Part shown: in pieces, positions 56,225 to 64,000 of the stretch | Layout: each line of letters begins with the position of its first letter | Position numbering within the stretch: position 1 is the stretch's first letter | DNA from: Solibacteraceae bacterium | GTDB lineage: Bacteria > Acidobacteriota > Terriglobia > Bryobacterales > Bryobacteraceae | Direction of reading: 5' to 3' | DNA: 64,000 bases | Assembly (NCBI GenBank): GCA_021324015.1 | Contig: JAJPJX010000143.1 | Span: 1-64,000, forward strand | The notes under the pieces: model-generated | What the model saw: the letters and a program-made list of their open reading frames with translations, nothing else | Database searches by the model: none | Told to the model about the DNA's origin: nothing | Made by a program: the position numbers and the translations under genes

Positions 56225-56246
56225 GGCGTCACATTACAGTGACGCC
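56225..56246. promoter_or_regulatory. Operator-like inverted repeat before the second Oar-like gene
   Basis: GGCGTCAC (56225-56232) and GTGACGCC (56239-56246) form a perfect 8-base inverted repeat around a 6-base centre, ending 17 bases before the ATG. It has the size of a helix-turn-helix operator, or could fold as an RNA hairpin near the ribosome binding site. Confidence 0.5.
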
Positions 56247-56263
56247 AAAAAGGGGATTTCCTC

Positions 56264-59200
56264 ATGATCCATGTCGATCGCCGAGTCCATGTGTCCGCGC
56301 TAGTCGCGGCCATGGTGTTGGGTGTTCCGGGGCCGCGCCTGCGCGCCCAGGAGGTGGCCGTGGCGCAGGTCGGCGGGGTGGTTTCCGATCCGAGCGGAGC
56401 GCCCATCGCGGGAGCGCAGGTGCGCATGACGGAGACCAGCAAGGGGCTGGTGCGCAGCACGCTCACCGATGGCCAGGGGCGCTATGCGCTTCCGAACCTG
56501 CCGGTGGGGCCGTATCAGCTCGAAGTTACGGCCAGCGGCTTCAAGAGCTACTTGCAGTCGGGCATTGTGCTCCAGGTGGGCAACAACGTCGAAGTCAACG
56601 TGCCCATGCAGCTTGGGTCGCTTTCCGAAAGCGTGGAGGTGACCGCGGGCACGACCATGGTGGAGACCCGGGAGAACACGGTCTCGCAGGTCATCGACGA
56701 GCGCCGGATCGTGGATCTGCCGCTGAACGGGCGGCAGCCCACACAGCTTATTTTGCTCTCCGGGGCAGCCCTGACGACGCCGGGCGGTGATATGCGGGGC
56801 AGCAAGAACTTCTGGAGTTCGACCACTATCTCCGTGGCCGGCGGGCAAGGCAATGGGGTGAACTACCTGCTGGACGGTGGGGACAACAACGATTCGTTTA
56901 CGAATGTAAACCTGCCGATTCCCTTCCCGGACGCCTTGCAGGAGTTCAGCGTGGAAACCAGCAGCCTGCCGGCGCGCTATGGCTTGCACCCGGGCGCGGT
57001 GGTCAACGCGGTGACAAAATCCGGGACCAACAGCCTGCACGGCGACCTGTTCGAGTTTCTGCGCAACGGCGACGTGAACGCGCGCAACTTTTTCGCCCCC
57101 GTGCACGACAGCCTGAAGCGGAACCAGTTCGGAGGCACACTGGGGGGCCGGATCATCCGTGACAAGCTGTTTTTCTTCGGCGGGTTCCAGGGCACCTTCA
57201 ACCGCCAGGACCCGCCCCAGTCCATCAGCTACGTGCCCACGGCGGCGGCGCTCGGCGGGGACTTCAGCGTGATCGACTCGGGGGCCTGCGTTTCGGGGGG
57301 CAAGGGGAAAACCATTCTGGACCCCACCACCGGCCAGCCGTTCGCGAACAACCAGATCCCCGCCAGCCGGTTGAACCCGCAGTCGGTCAACCTGGCGAAA
57401 TACCTGCCGGCGGCGCAGAACGACTGCGGCAAGGTGACCTACGGGATTCCCACCACGGGGGACGAGGACCAGGGGGTGCTGCGCATCGACTGGGTGCAAA
57501 ACGCGAAGCACACCCTGTACGGCCGGTACTATATCGCGGATTACCGCAACCCGTCGGTATTTGACGGCAAGAACCTGCTGACCACCACGCAGGCGGGCAA
57601 CCTGGAGCGCGCGCAGACTCTGACGCTGGGGGACAACTACACCATCAGCAGCAACACGCTGAATGCGTTCCACGCCACGGCCACGCGCCGCCGGGACGAC
57701 CGCGGCGCGCCAGGCAACGACATCAACCCACACACGGTGGGGATCGACGTGCCCGCGCCGGTCCCCAACTTCATTCAGGCGTCGGTAAGCGGGTATTTCA
57801 GCGTGGGCTGCGGCACGTGCGCCAACGCGTTTTTCAACGTTAACTCGCTGCACCTGGCCGACGATTTGGACGTGATCCGCGGCAAGCACCAGATGGCCTT
57901 CGGCGTGGATTACATCCGCGACCAGTTCAATTCCCTCAACGCCTGGATTTCGAACGGCAGCTTCAGCTTCAACGGGCTGTACGCCAGCGGCAAGAACATG
58001 GGCGACGCGCTGGCGGCGTACATGCTGGGGGCGATGAACGACTTCACCCAGAGCGCCAACCTGCAAAACGCCACGCGGGGGACGGTCTTCGCGCTGTACG
58101 CGCAGGACAGCATCCGGCTGACGCCGCACCTGACGGTGAACCTGGGTCTGCGGTGGGACCCGACGCTGGTGCCCTACGACTACTTCCACCGGGGGAACAG
58201 CTTTTCTCTAGCGGCTTTCGAGGCCGGCCAGCGGAGCAAAGTGTTCACCAACGCGCCCGCCGGGCTGCTGTTCTACGGTGACCCGGGGATTCCACCGGGC
58301 TTCCAGCATAACCGCCTGGCGAACCTTTCGCCGCGCGCGGGAATCGTGTGGGACCCGAGCGGAAGCGGGCGGCAGACGATTCGGGTATCGGGCGCGATTC
58401 TGCGCGACACCGAGGAGATGTTTTACAACGAGCGGCTGACCACCAACTCGCCGTACGGGACGCAGGTGGATCTGCCCTATCCGTTTCCTTCGGGCGGGAC
58501 CCTCACCAATCCCTGGGCCGCGTATCCAGGCGGCACGCCCTTCCCGCTGCCCTCGCCGCTGCCCTCCACCTTCAATTTCCCCAATGCGGGCGTGTACGTG
58601 ACGCTGCCCATGGACCTGACGCCGACCTACATGGCGCAGTGGAACGTGAGCTACCAAAGACAGATCGCGCCCGACTGGCTGGCGTCGGTGAGCTATCTGG
58701 GAAACAAGACCACGCACGTCTGGGTGGGCGAGGACATCAACCCGGCGCAGTACATTCCGGGCAACTCGGCCAGCACCAACCTGCGCCGGCCGCTGTATTT
58801 GCAGAACCCGAAGCTGGGCGCCGCCTACTCGAGCATCACGGCTTCCGACCAGAACGCCAACGCGCACTACAACGCGCTGCTGCTTTCTCTCCAGCACCGC
58901 TTCAGCCAGGGCTTCACGCTGCTGACCAATTACACCTGGTCGCACTGCCTGAGCGACTCGGACTTCACCGGGGAACTGGCGGGTTCGCAGTACATGAACC
59001 CGTACAACCGGGCGGCGGATTATGGAAACTGCAACTTCGACCTGCGCCACCAGTCGAACACATCTCTGATCGTGACCAGCCCGGTGAAGGGCAACGGGCT
59101 GGCGGGGCGCATTCTGGGCGAGTGGCGGCTTTCGCCCATCATTTCCGTGCACTCGGGCCTGCCCATGAACATCACCACAGGCACGGATATTTCGCAGACC

Positions 59201-59554
59201 GGCATCAACGCGGACCGCCCGAACCTGACCCTGTCCGACGCCTATCTCGCGGCCTCGGATCCGCGCTACTATCTGAACCGCGCGGCTTTTCAGAACCAGG
59301 CGCCGGGGACGTTTGGGAACCTGGGGAGGGACGTGCTGATCGCGCCGGGAGCGGTCAACGTGGATTTCGCGCTAAGCCGCCTGTTCCACTACCGCGAGCG
59401 GTGGCAGGTGGAGGCGCGCGCGGAGGCTTTCAACGCCATCAACCACGCAAACTTTAACGCCCCCACGACGAACCTGAGCAACTCGAAGTTCGGCGTGATT
59501 CAGGGCGCGGGCGACCCGCGTATCCTGCAGTTCGCCATGAAGCTGTATTTTTGA
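56264..59554 (+). CDS. Oar-like TonB-dependent outer-membrane receptor (second copy)
   Basis: A 1,096-residue outer-membrane protein of the same class as the receptor at 15.3 kb: signal peptide, carboxypeptidase-regulatory-like domain (VGGVVSDPSGAPIAGAQVRMTETSKGL, about 36-115), plug (IVDLPLNGRQPTQLILLSGAALTTPG; LDGGDNNDS) and a beta-barrel ending in Phe. The barrel differs substantially from the first copy, so it is probably specific for another ligand. It lies divergent to the inositol oxygenase gene and upstream (convergent) of the glycosidase-like gene. AGGGG precedes the ATG by about nine bases. Confidence 0.92.
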   Translation: MIHVDRRVHVSALVAAMVLGVPGPRLRAQEVAVAQVGGVVSDPSGAPIAGAQVRMTETSKGLVRSTLTDGQGRYALPNLPVGPYQLEVTASGFKSYLQSGIVLQVGNNVEVNVPMQLGSLSESVEVTAGTTMVETRENTVSQVIDERRIVDLPLNGRQPTQLILLSGAALTTPGGDMRGSKNFWSSTTISVAGGQGNGVNYLLDGGDNNDSFTNVNLPIPFPDALQEFSVETSSLPARYGLHPGAVVNAVTKSGTNSLHGDLFEFLRNGDVNARNFFAPVHDSLKRNQFGGTLGGRIIRDKLFFFGGFQGTFNRQDPPQSISYVPTAAALGGDFSVIDSGACVSGGKGKTILDPTTGQPFANNQIPASRLNPQSVNLAKYLPAAQNDCGKVTYGIPTTGDEDQGVLRIDWVQNAKHTLYGRYYIADYRNPSVFDGKNLLTTTQAGNLERAQTLTLGDNYTISSNTLNAFHATATRRRDDRGAPGNDINPHTVGIDVPAPVPNFIQASVSGYFSVGCGTCANAFFNVNSLHLADDLDVIRGKHQMAFGVDYIRDQFNSLNAWISNGSFSFNGLYASGKNMGDALAAYMLGAMNDFTQSANLQNATRGTVFALYAQDSIRLTPHLTVNLGLRWDPTLVPYDYFHRGNSFSLAAFEAGQRSKVFTNAPAGLLFYGDPGIPPGFQHNRLANLSPRAGIVWDPSGSGRQTIRVSGAILRDTEEMFYNERLTTNSPYGTQVDLPYPFPSGGTLTNPWAAYPGGTPFPLPSPLPSTFNFPNAGVYVTLPMDLTPTYMAQWNVSYQRQIAPDWLASVSYLGNKTTHVWVGEDINPAQYIPGNSASTNLRRPLYLQNPKLGAAYSSITASDQNANAHYNALLLSLQHRFSQGFTLLTNYTWSHCLSDSDFTGELAGSQYMNPYNRAADYGNCNFDLRHQSNTSLIVTSPVKGNGLAGRILGEWRLSPIISVHSGLPMNITTGTDISQTGINADRPNLTLSDAYLAASDPRYYLNRAAFQNQAPGTFGNLGRDVLIAPGAVNVDFALSRLFHYRERWQVEARAEAFNAINHANFNAPTTNLSNSKFGVIQGAGDPRILQFAMKLYF

Positions 59555-61696
59555 CTAGACCGGCTGCCAGCGTGCCTCCCACCGGGCGGCGGCGGGATCT
59601 ACGAAGAGGGAGGTTCCTTCGCGGCGCACCGCGGCGGTGGCGTCCCGGAACGCGAGGCCGCCCAGCATAGCAGGTAGCTCGACAGCGGCGGGCGAGGGTC
59701 CGGCGGGGCGCGCGAAACGCAGGCGCCAACCGCGGCCGTCCGGTTCCAGGCGGAGATCCAGCTTCCCGAAGCGGGTGGGCGAGGCGGTGAGCAGGTACGG
59801 CTCGCGGGACGCGAGTTCGGGATTGCCGATGCCGGGGAGGAGCCGGAGCGCCGGGCCGTCTTCGAGAGCCAGCAGGTGGCGCAGATACAGGATGCATTCG
59901 GCGCTGGCCCAGTTGTGCGGCATATCGCCGACATAGCCCGCCAGCACGGAGCCGCGCAGGGGCTGTTCTTCCCGCCAGCAGTAGAGCGGCGTGGCGTGGT
60001 TCAGAAAGCCGGTGAAGGTGAGCCGCGCCCAATCCGCCAGCCCCGCCCACAGGTGGACGTGGGAGACGAAAGGCGCGTTGTAGTTCCAAAGGCCCTCGTG
60101 CGGCAGCCAGCCGGTTTCGACGGGGACATCTTCGCGCGTGCAGGCCTGCATCAGGGCGATGTGGCCGCGCACCACGGGATCCTGCTTCTCGAAGACCAGG
60201 CCTGGGTAGATGGCGTGGGAGAGAGCCCACTGGGCGGTTTGGGGGCGCGGGCGGTCCCACTCGGAGGGTGCGGACCACTGCGGGTCTTCCCTCATGAGCA
60301 TGGGCAGGTAGTCGAAGCCGGCGGGATGGCGGCGCATCTCCTGGCGGGCGGCGGCGAAGCAGGCGGAGCGCAGCTCGCGGTAGAAGCGGTGGGCGGAATC
60401 GAAGCCCGACAGGCCCAGGCGCGCGGCCGCTTCGGTGGCGGCGCGCAGCCCGGCCAGAGACCAGAGGGTGTTGGTGAACTCGGAGCGAATGCCGCCCAGG
60501 CCGCCATCGCCGAAGCCCTGCGCCAGCAGGCCGTAGCGCGCGTTGGCGTTGGCTTGGCCGCGGGCGCGGTCGCGCATGCTCTGGAGAAACGCGATGGCGC
60601 GCAGGACCTGCGGCTGGAGGGCGCGGAAGTACGTCCAATCCTGGGACAGTTCGGCCTGGCGCACGAGCGAGAACAGCGCGATGCCGGTATCCTTCCAGTG
60701 TTCCTTACCCCCGCCGGCGAAGATGCCGCCGTCTTCCTGCTGGCGGGCCCAGGTGGCTTCCAGGCCCTGCTGGACTTCGGCGTCATAGCCCAGGTAGCGG
60801 GCGGCTTCCAGGATGAAATGGCCGTCCACCACCCACAGGCCGCGGTAGACGGTGGGGCCGACCTGAAAGGTCAGCTTGCCGCCGCGCACCTCCCGGGCTT
60901 GCACGATATTGCGCGCGCAGGCAACCAGGAACTCGTCCTGGCGGCCAGGCATTTTCCAGGCGACCGGGCCGGAGAAGGGCCGCCAGCCGCGCCAGTATGC
61001 GCGGGCCTGCGCCAGGAGGCTATCGGGGTCGCGCAAGCCCGGTTCGAGGCGGGCCAGGTCCTGGCCCTGCTGCGGAAATCGGAAGAGGCAGCGAAGCGGA
61101 CGGCCGTCCTGGGCGACGCTTTCGGGAGCGGTGAGGGTGTAGCCGGCGCCGGTGTCGCCGGCGCGCAAGGGCACGTCCGCGGCGAGCAGCAGGCGGCCCT
61201 CCGAGAAAACGGCGCGATCCCGCACGCTGATCTCGCGGCGGGTGTGCAGGCAAACCTGCGGGACGGCGTGCACGGCCGCTTCTTGGCGAGGACGCACCTC
61301 CAGGATGACGTTATCCACGCGGCCTTCGGCGGGATTGTTGGTGGCGAACGTGATGAGTTCCAGGAAGGCTTCGGGGCGATCGATGCGCGTGTGCAGGAGG
61401 GGGACGCCGGGGGCTTCGAGACTTTGCCCGGAGACACGATCGGGCTCCATGCCGCGCAGCGAAAAAGATACGGTCAGGGGGAAGTAGTCGATGGGCTTAC
61501 CTGGGCCGGGATGACCGTAGCGCAGTTCCCCGCGCTGGCCGGCAAGGCTCTTATACGGATCGTCGGGGAAGCAGAAGGCGGTCTGCCAGGACCGCGGTGC
61601 GTAGCGGAAATCGATCGCGGGCGGCGCGGCGGCGCCATCGAGCAGCGCGGCGGCCAGAGGGCTTCCGGCGCATTGAAAAAAGCGGCGGCGGTGCAT
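59555..61696 (-). CDS. Exported six-hairpin glycosidase-like protein
   Basis: A 713-residue protein with a Tat-like N terminus (MHRRRFFQCAGSPLAAALLDG). The N-terminal ~260 residues look beta-rich. The C-terminal part shows an (alpha/alpha)6 toroid pattern: GLWVVDGHFILEAARYLG, the tandem ELSQDWTYFRALQPQVLRAI and GLGGIRSEFTNTLWSLAGLRAA, and a WSAPSEWDRPRPQTAQWALSHAIYPG segment. No family was recognised with certainty; inverting glycoside hydrolases of the six-hairpin superfamily are the best fit. The start overlaps the end of the broken Gfo/Idh gene region (three bases between stop and start) and the two are probably one operon. Confidence 0.65.
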   Translation of the reverse strand: MHRRRFFQCAGSPLAAALLDGAAAPPAIDFRYAPRSWQTAFCFPDDPYKSLAGQRGELRYGHPGPGKPIDYFPLTVSFSLRGMEPDRVSGQSLEAPGVPLLHTRIDRPEAFLELITFATNNPAEGRVDNVILEVRPRQEAAVHAVPQVCLHTRREISVRDRAVFSEGRLLLAADVPLRAGDTGAGYTLTAPESVAQDGRPLRCLFRFPQQGQDLARLEPGLRDPDSLLAQARAYWRGWRPFSGPVAWKMPGRQDEFLVACARNIVQAREVRGGKLTFQVGPTVYRGLWVVDGHFILEAARYLGYDAEVQQGLEATWARQQEDGGIFAGGGKEHWKDTGIALFSLVRQAELSQDWTYFRALQPQVLRAIAFLQSMRDRARGQANANARYGLLAQGFGDGGLGGIRSEFTNTLWSLAGLRAATEAAARLGLSGFDSAHRFYRELRSACFAAARQEMRRHPAGFDYLPMLMREDPQWSAPSEWDRPRPQTAQWALSHAIYPGLVFEKQDPVVRGHIALMQACTREDVPVETGWLPHEGLWNYNAPFVSHVHLWAGLADWARLTFTGFLNHATPLYCWREEQPLRGSVLAGYVGDMPHNWASAECILYLRHLLALEDGPALRLLPGIGNPELASREPYLLTASPTRFGKLDLRLEPDGRGWRLRFARPAGPSPAAVELPAMLGGLAFRDATAAVRREGTSLFVDPAAARWEARWQPV

Positions 61697-61699
61697 GCA

Positions 61700-62986
61700 T
61701 CAGACCTCGGGCAGGAGGTAGGGGGCGCGATAAGAGCGGGTCAGAAGCTCGGAAGCCTGGGCGTCGCCCACGATAGCCTCGCGCTCGGCGTCCCAGACCA
61801 GTTTGCGGCCGGTGCGGAGCGCGAGGTTGCCCAGGTGGGGCACGGCGGTGGCGCGGTGGCCGATTTCGATGTCGGCGTTGGGGCGCTGCCGGGACTTGAC
61901 GCAATCCAGGAAGTTGCGGATGTGGTAGTCGCTGAGCGATTCGGGCATGAAGTTGGAGACCCGCGGCTGGCCCACGGTGCGCGGCATGGCGCGGTCTTTC
62001 TCAGGGATCAGCTCGTAGCCGGAGCGGTCCAGATAGAGGGTGCCGTTGACGCCGTGGAACACGATGCCGTAGTCGCTGCGATCGGCGGTGTAGGCGTTAG
62101 CCTGGCGGAGGGTGTACTCCAAGGTCCACTCACGCGGATACTCCCACAGGGCGCTCATCGTGTCCGGGGTTTCGTAAAGGTCGCGGATGGCGAACTTGCC
62201 GCCCGCGGCCACCGCCGAGCGCGGGCGGTCCTGGCCCATGACGTGATGCACGGTGGCGACGTGGTGCGTGCCCCAATCGGTCATGGTGCCGCCGGCGAAG
62301 TTCCAGAAGGAGCGGAAGGCGCCCGAAGCTTTGACGCGGTTGTAAGGGATGACGGGCGCGGGGCCGAGCCAGAAGTCCCAATTGAGGGTTTCGGGCGACG
62401 GCTCGTCGGGCGGAAAGCCCACGCCCGGCCAGCGGTTGTGGATGTTCCAGATGCGCACGTGGGTGACCTTGCCGAGCTTGCCGGACTGCACCAGTTGGGC
62501 GGCCTCGATGTAGTGCGGGCCGCTGAGCTGCTGCGTGCCGCACTGCACCACGCGGCTGTACTTGCGCGCGGCCTGGACCATGCAGCGGCCTTCGGCGATG
62601 CAGTAAGTGACGGGCTTTTCCACGTAGACGTCTTTGCCGGCCTGGCAGGCATGAATCGTGGGGATGGCGTGCCAGTGATCGGGCGTGGCGATCATGACGG
62701 CGTCGATGTCTTTGCGGTCCAGGACGCGCCGGTAGTCCTCGACGATCTCGGCCTAGCCGGCCAGCAGTTCCTGGTTGGCCTTGCGGGCGTTGAGCTGGTT
62801 GACGTCGCAAACCACGGGAACTTCCACTTCGGGATTCTTGAGAAAGACCTTGAGATTGAAGCGCCCTTGCCCGCCGGTGCCGATGGCGCCCACGCGGATG
62901 CGCTCATTCGCGCCCGCGGCGCGCGAGGCCAGCAGGACTGCCGGCATGCCCACAAACATTCTGCGGCCGATTGACGAGTTCCGCAT
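61700..62986 (-). pseudogene. Gfo/Idh/MocA family oxidoreductase interrupted by an in-frame TAG
   Basis: A NAD(P)-dependent sugar or inositol-type dehydrogenase family gene. The first ~77 codons give a Tat-like signal (SSIGRRMFVGMPAVLLASRAAGA) and the Rossmann motif VGAIGTGGQGRFN. A TAG at 62753-62755 then interrupts the frame. The same frame continues after the stop with the normal family sequence (DIDAVMIATPDHWHAI, DVYVEKPV) and a complete C-terminal domain to 61700, so only one base separates an intact ~428-residue protein from the broken one. The start has a strong AAAGGAG ribosome binding site. It could be a real nonsense mutation, a sequencing error, or readthrough. Confidence 0.88.
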
Positions 62987-63367
62987 TCCAGACTCCTTTG
63001 CAGAGTAGAATAGCGGATTTCACGGATGCGAACAGAGACACGTCGGCCGAGAGAGGGGAGTCAAACGGCGGGATTTCGGAGACAGAAGGCCGGACCGGCG
63101 GAATTTTCCGCCGGCGCGGCTGGTTTCTGCTGGTTTTCTGCTTGCGGGATCGATCCCTGCTCCCCGCCTTCGCGGACGGGGAGCGCAGTCACGCCTGTGA
63201 CGTTGAAAACTCGGGTGGGCCCACCGACTACTGCGTTCTATCGTGGCTGCTTCGGCGACGAGCAGCTCTTTCGATTTCAGAGTAACCGCAGGGATGCGCG
63301 GTCAAGCCGCCCGGCCGGCGGCAAGCGGTTGAAAAAGCAGGCGAATAAATTTTCTCTGCGGGTGTGA
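62987..63367. other. Palindrome-rich gene-free region
   Basis: About 380 bases between the Gfo/Idh start and the DUF1501 stop. It contains perfect or near-perfect inverted repeats: 63095-63114 (CCGGCGGAA / TTCCGCCGG), 63159-63184 (GCTCCCCG / CGGGGAGC), and 63214-63225 (GGTGGGCCCACC). Open frames here have no homologous look. The promoter of the Gfo/Idh gene should lie at its left end. Confidence 0.55.
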
Positions 63368-64000
63368 TCAGGCCACCATTTCGGTGATGACCCGGCCGCC
63401 GATATCGGTGAGTTTCTTGAAGCGGCCGGCGCTGAGGTAGGTGAGGCGATTCTGGTCCAGACCCAGGAGGCGCAGGATGGTGGCGTGGACGTCGCGCAGG
63501 GGGATGGGCTGGTCCACGCTTTTCAGGCCGAAGTCATCGGTCTGGCCGAAGGTGGCGCCGGGCTTGACGTCCCCGCCGGCCATCCAGACCACCAGGCCGT
63601 ACTGGTTGTGATCGCGGCCGGGCTTGTCGGTGACCAGGTTGTTATCGAAAGGCGTGCGGCCCATTTCGGAGGCCCAGACGACCAGAGTGTCTTCGAGCAG
63701 GCCGCGGGCCTTGAGATCCTGCAACAGGCCGGCGACGGGCTTATCGACTTCCTTGCAGTGCTTGGGGAGACGGCCCTTGATATCGCCGTGGTCGTCCCAG
63801 CGATCCCCGCCCGCGCCGTGCAGGGCCAGCACGAAGCGCACGCCGCGCTCGACCATGCGGCGGGCCAGCAGACACTGGCGGCCGAAGGGTTCGGAGACGG
63901 GATCGTCCAGCCCGTAGAGCTTGCGGGTGGCTTCGGATTCGGACTGGATGTTCACCAACTCGGGGGCCTTGATCTGCATGCGGAAGGCCAGCTCGTAGGC
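63368..64000 (-). CDS. DUF1501 family protein, 5' end outside window
   Basis: The C-terminal ~210 residues of a DUF1501 protein (sulfatase-like fold, often Tat-exported, common in Planctomycetes and Acidobacteria). Seen: GLDDPVSEPFGRQCLLARRMVERGVRFVLALHGAGGDRWDDHG, VVWASEMGRTP and GRDHNQYGLVVWMAGGDVKPG. The ATG at 63979 is internal, because homologous sequence (AYELAFR) continues to the right edge. The function is unknown; such genes usually pair with DUF1549/DUF1553 cytochrome-containing proteins, which may lie beyond the window. Confidence 0.9.
   Translation of the reverse strand, partial: AYELAFRMQIKAPELVNIQSESEATRKLYGLDDPVSEPFGRQCLLARRMVERGVRFVLALHGAGGDRWDDHGDIKGRLPKHCKEVDKPVAGLLQDLKARGLLEDTLVVWASEMGRTPFDNNLVTDKPGRDHNQYGLVVWMAGGDVKPGATFGQTDDFGLKSVDQPIPLRDVHATILRLLGLDQNRLTYLSAGRFKKLTDIGGRVITEMVA

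Noticed and set aside
62753-62755. Pyrrolysine or other recoding at the amber codon
   Set aside because: No pyl genes or recoding signals were seen, and MtaB enzymes do not contain pyrrolysine; nonsense mutation or sequence error is simpler.
59876-62974. Very long antisense open frame (1,032 codons) crossing the glycosidase-like and Gfo/Idh genes
   Set aside because: Its composition is biased and no motif was recognised, whereas the minus-strand genes have clear motifs and ribosome binding sites.
63026-63367. Plus-strand open frame of 113 codons in the palindrome-rich gap
   Set aside because: No ribosome binding site or family pattern, and it is rich in Arg/Gly/Ser from GC-rich palindromes.

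Overview
The window is GC-rich, densely coded DNA that most resembles Acidobacteriota of the Bryobacterales/Solibacter type. That placement is inferred from marker families: two ~1,100-residue Oar-like TonB-dependent receptors, an ADOP-type duplicated permease, an acidobacterial-type VWFA-related protein, DUF1501 and DUF1080 proteins, many secreted glycosidase-like proteins, and a tmRNA tag of the form ANQQFAYAA. No rRNA, CRISPR array, insertion sequence or prophage was seen, so this looks like ordinary chromosome.

Layout. 1-6.6 kb: the end of an MFS transporter, an MHYT hybrid histidine kinase, a DinB-like protein and a secreted tandem hydrolase whose second half has lost its catalytic residues. 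6.7-13.3 kb: VOC protein, NTF2-like secreted protein, tRNA-Leu(UAA), peroxiredoxin-like protein, lactonase, CBS-domain protein, esterase and a UDP-glucuronate decarboxylase-type epimerase. 13.3-15.2 kb: membrane-bound Hdr/CCG iron-sulfur protein. 15.3-28 kb: polysaccharide-oriented genes (Oar receptor coupled to a GH28 enzyme, VCBS protein, glycosidase-like protein with five FN3 domains, DUF362) with RidA and a perfect heptamer tandem repeat. 28-32.7 kb: cytochrome c plus PQQ dehydrogenase operon, DUF1080 protein and an unaccompanied MtaB-type methanol:corrinoid methyltransferase. 33.2-33.5 kb: tmRNA. 33.6-36 kb: GMC dehydrogenase with its Tat-exported small subunit. 36-40 kb: two paralogous radical SAM proteins resembling tetraether/membrane-spanning lipid synthases. 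40.2-43.1 kb: QueG, a frameshifted alcohol dehydrogenase remnant and an apiosidase-like protein. 43.3-47.9 kb: rplU-rpmA-obg behind a clear sigma70-type promoter, penicillin-binding transpeptidase, SDR and uracil-DNA glycosylase. 48-54.1 kb: amidase, ADOP permease and a moeA-moaC-moaB molybdenum cofactor operon with 4-base overlaps. 54.1-64 kb: VWFA protein, inositol oxygenase, a second Oar receptor with an operator-like palindrome, a six-hairpin-type glycosidase candidate, a Gfo/Idh/MocA gene broken by an amber codon, and the end of a DUF1501 protein.

How the genes fit together. The accessory content points to a soil heterotroph taking up plant polymers through outer-membrane receptors and hydrolysing pectic or branched sugars. 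Periplasmic oxidation of alcohols and sugars would proceed through PQQ and flavin dehydrogenases. The most unusual locus is the radical SAM pair at 36-40 kb. Acidobacteria are known producers of membrane-spanning iso-diabolic acid and branched tetraether lipids, and these two proteins are sensible candidates for that carbon-carbon coupling. This assignment rests on motif recognition, not on a database search.
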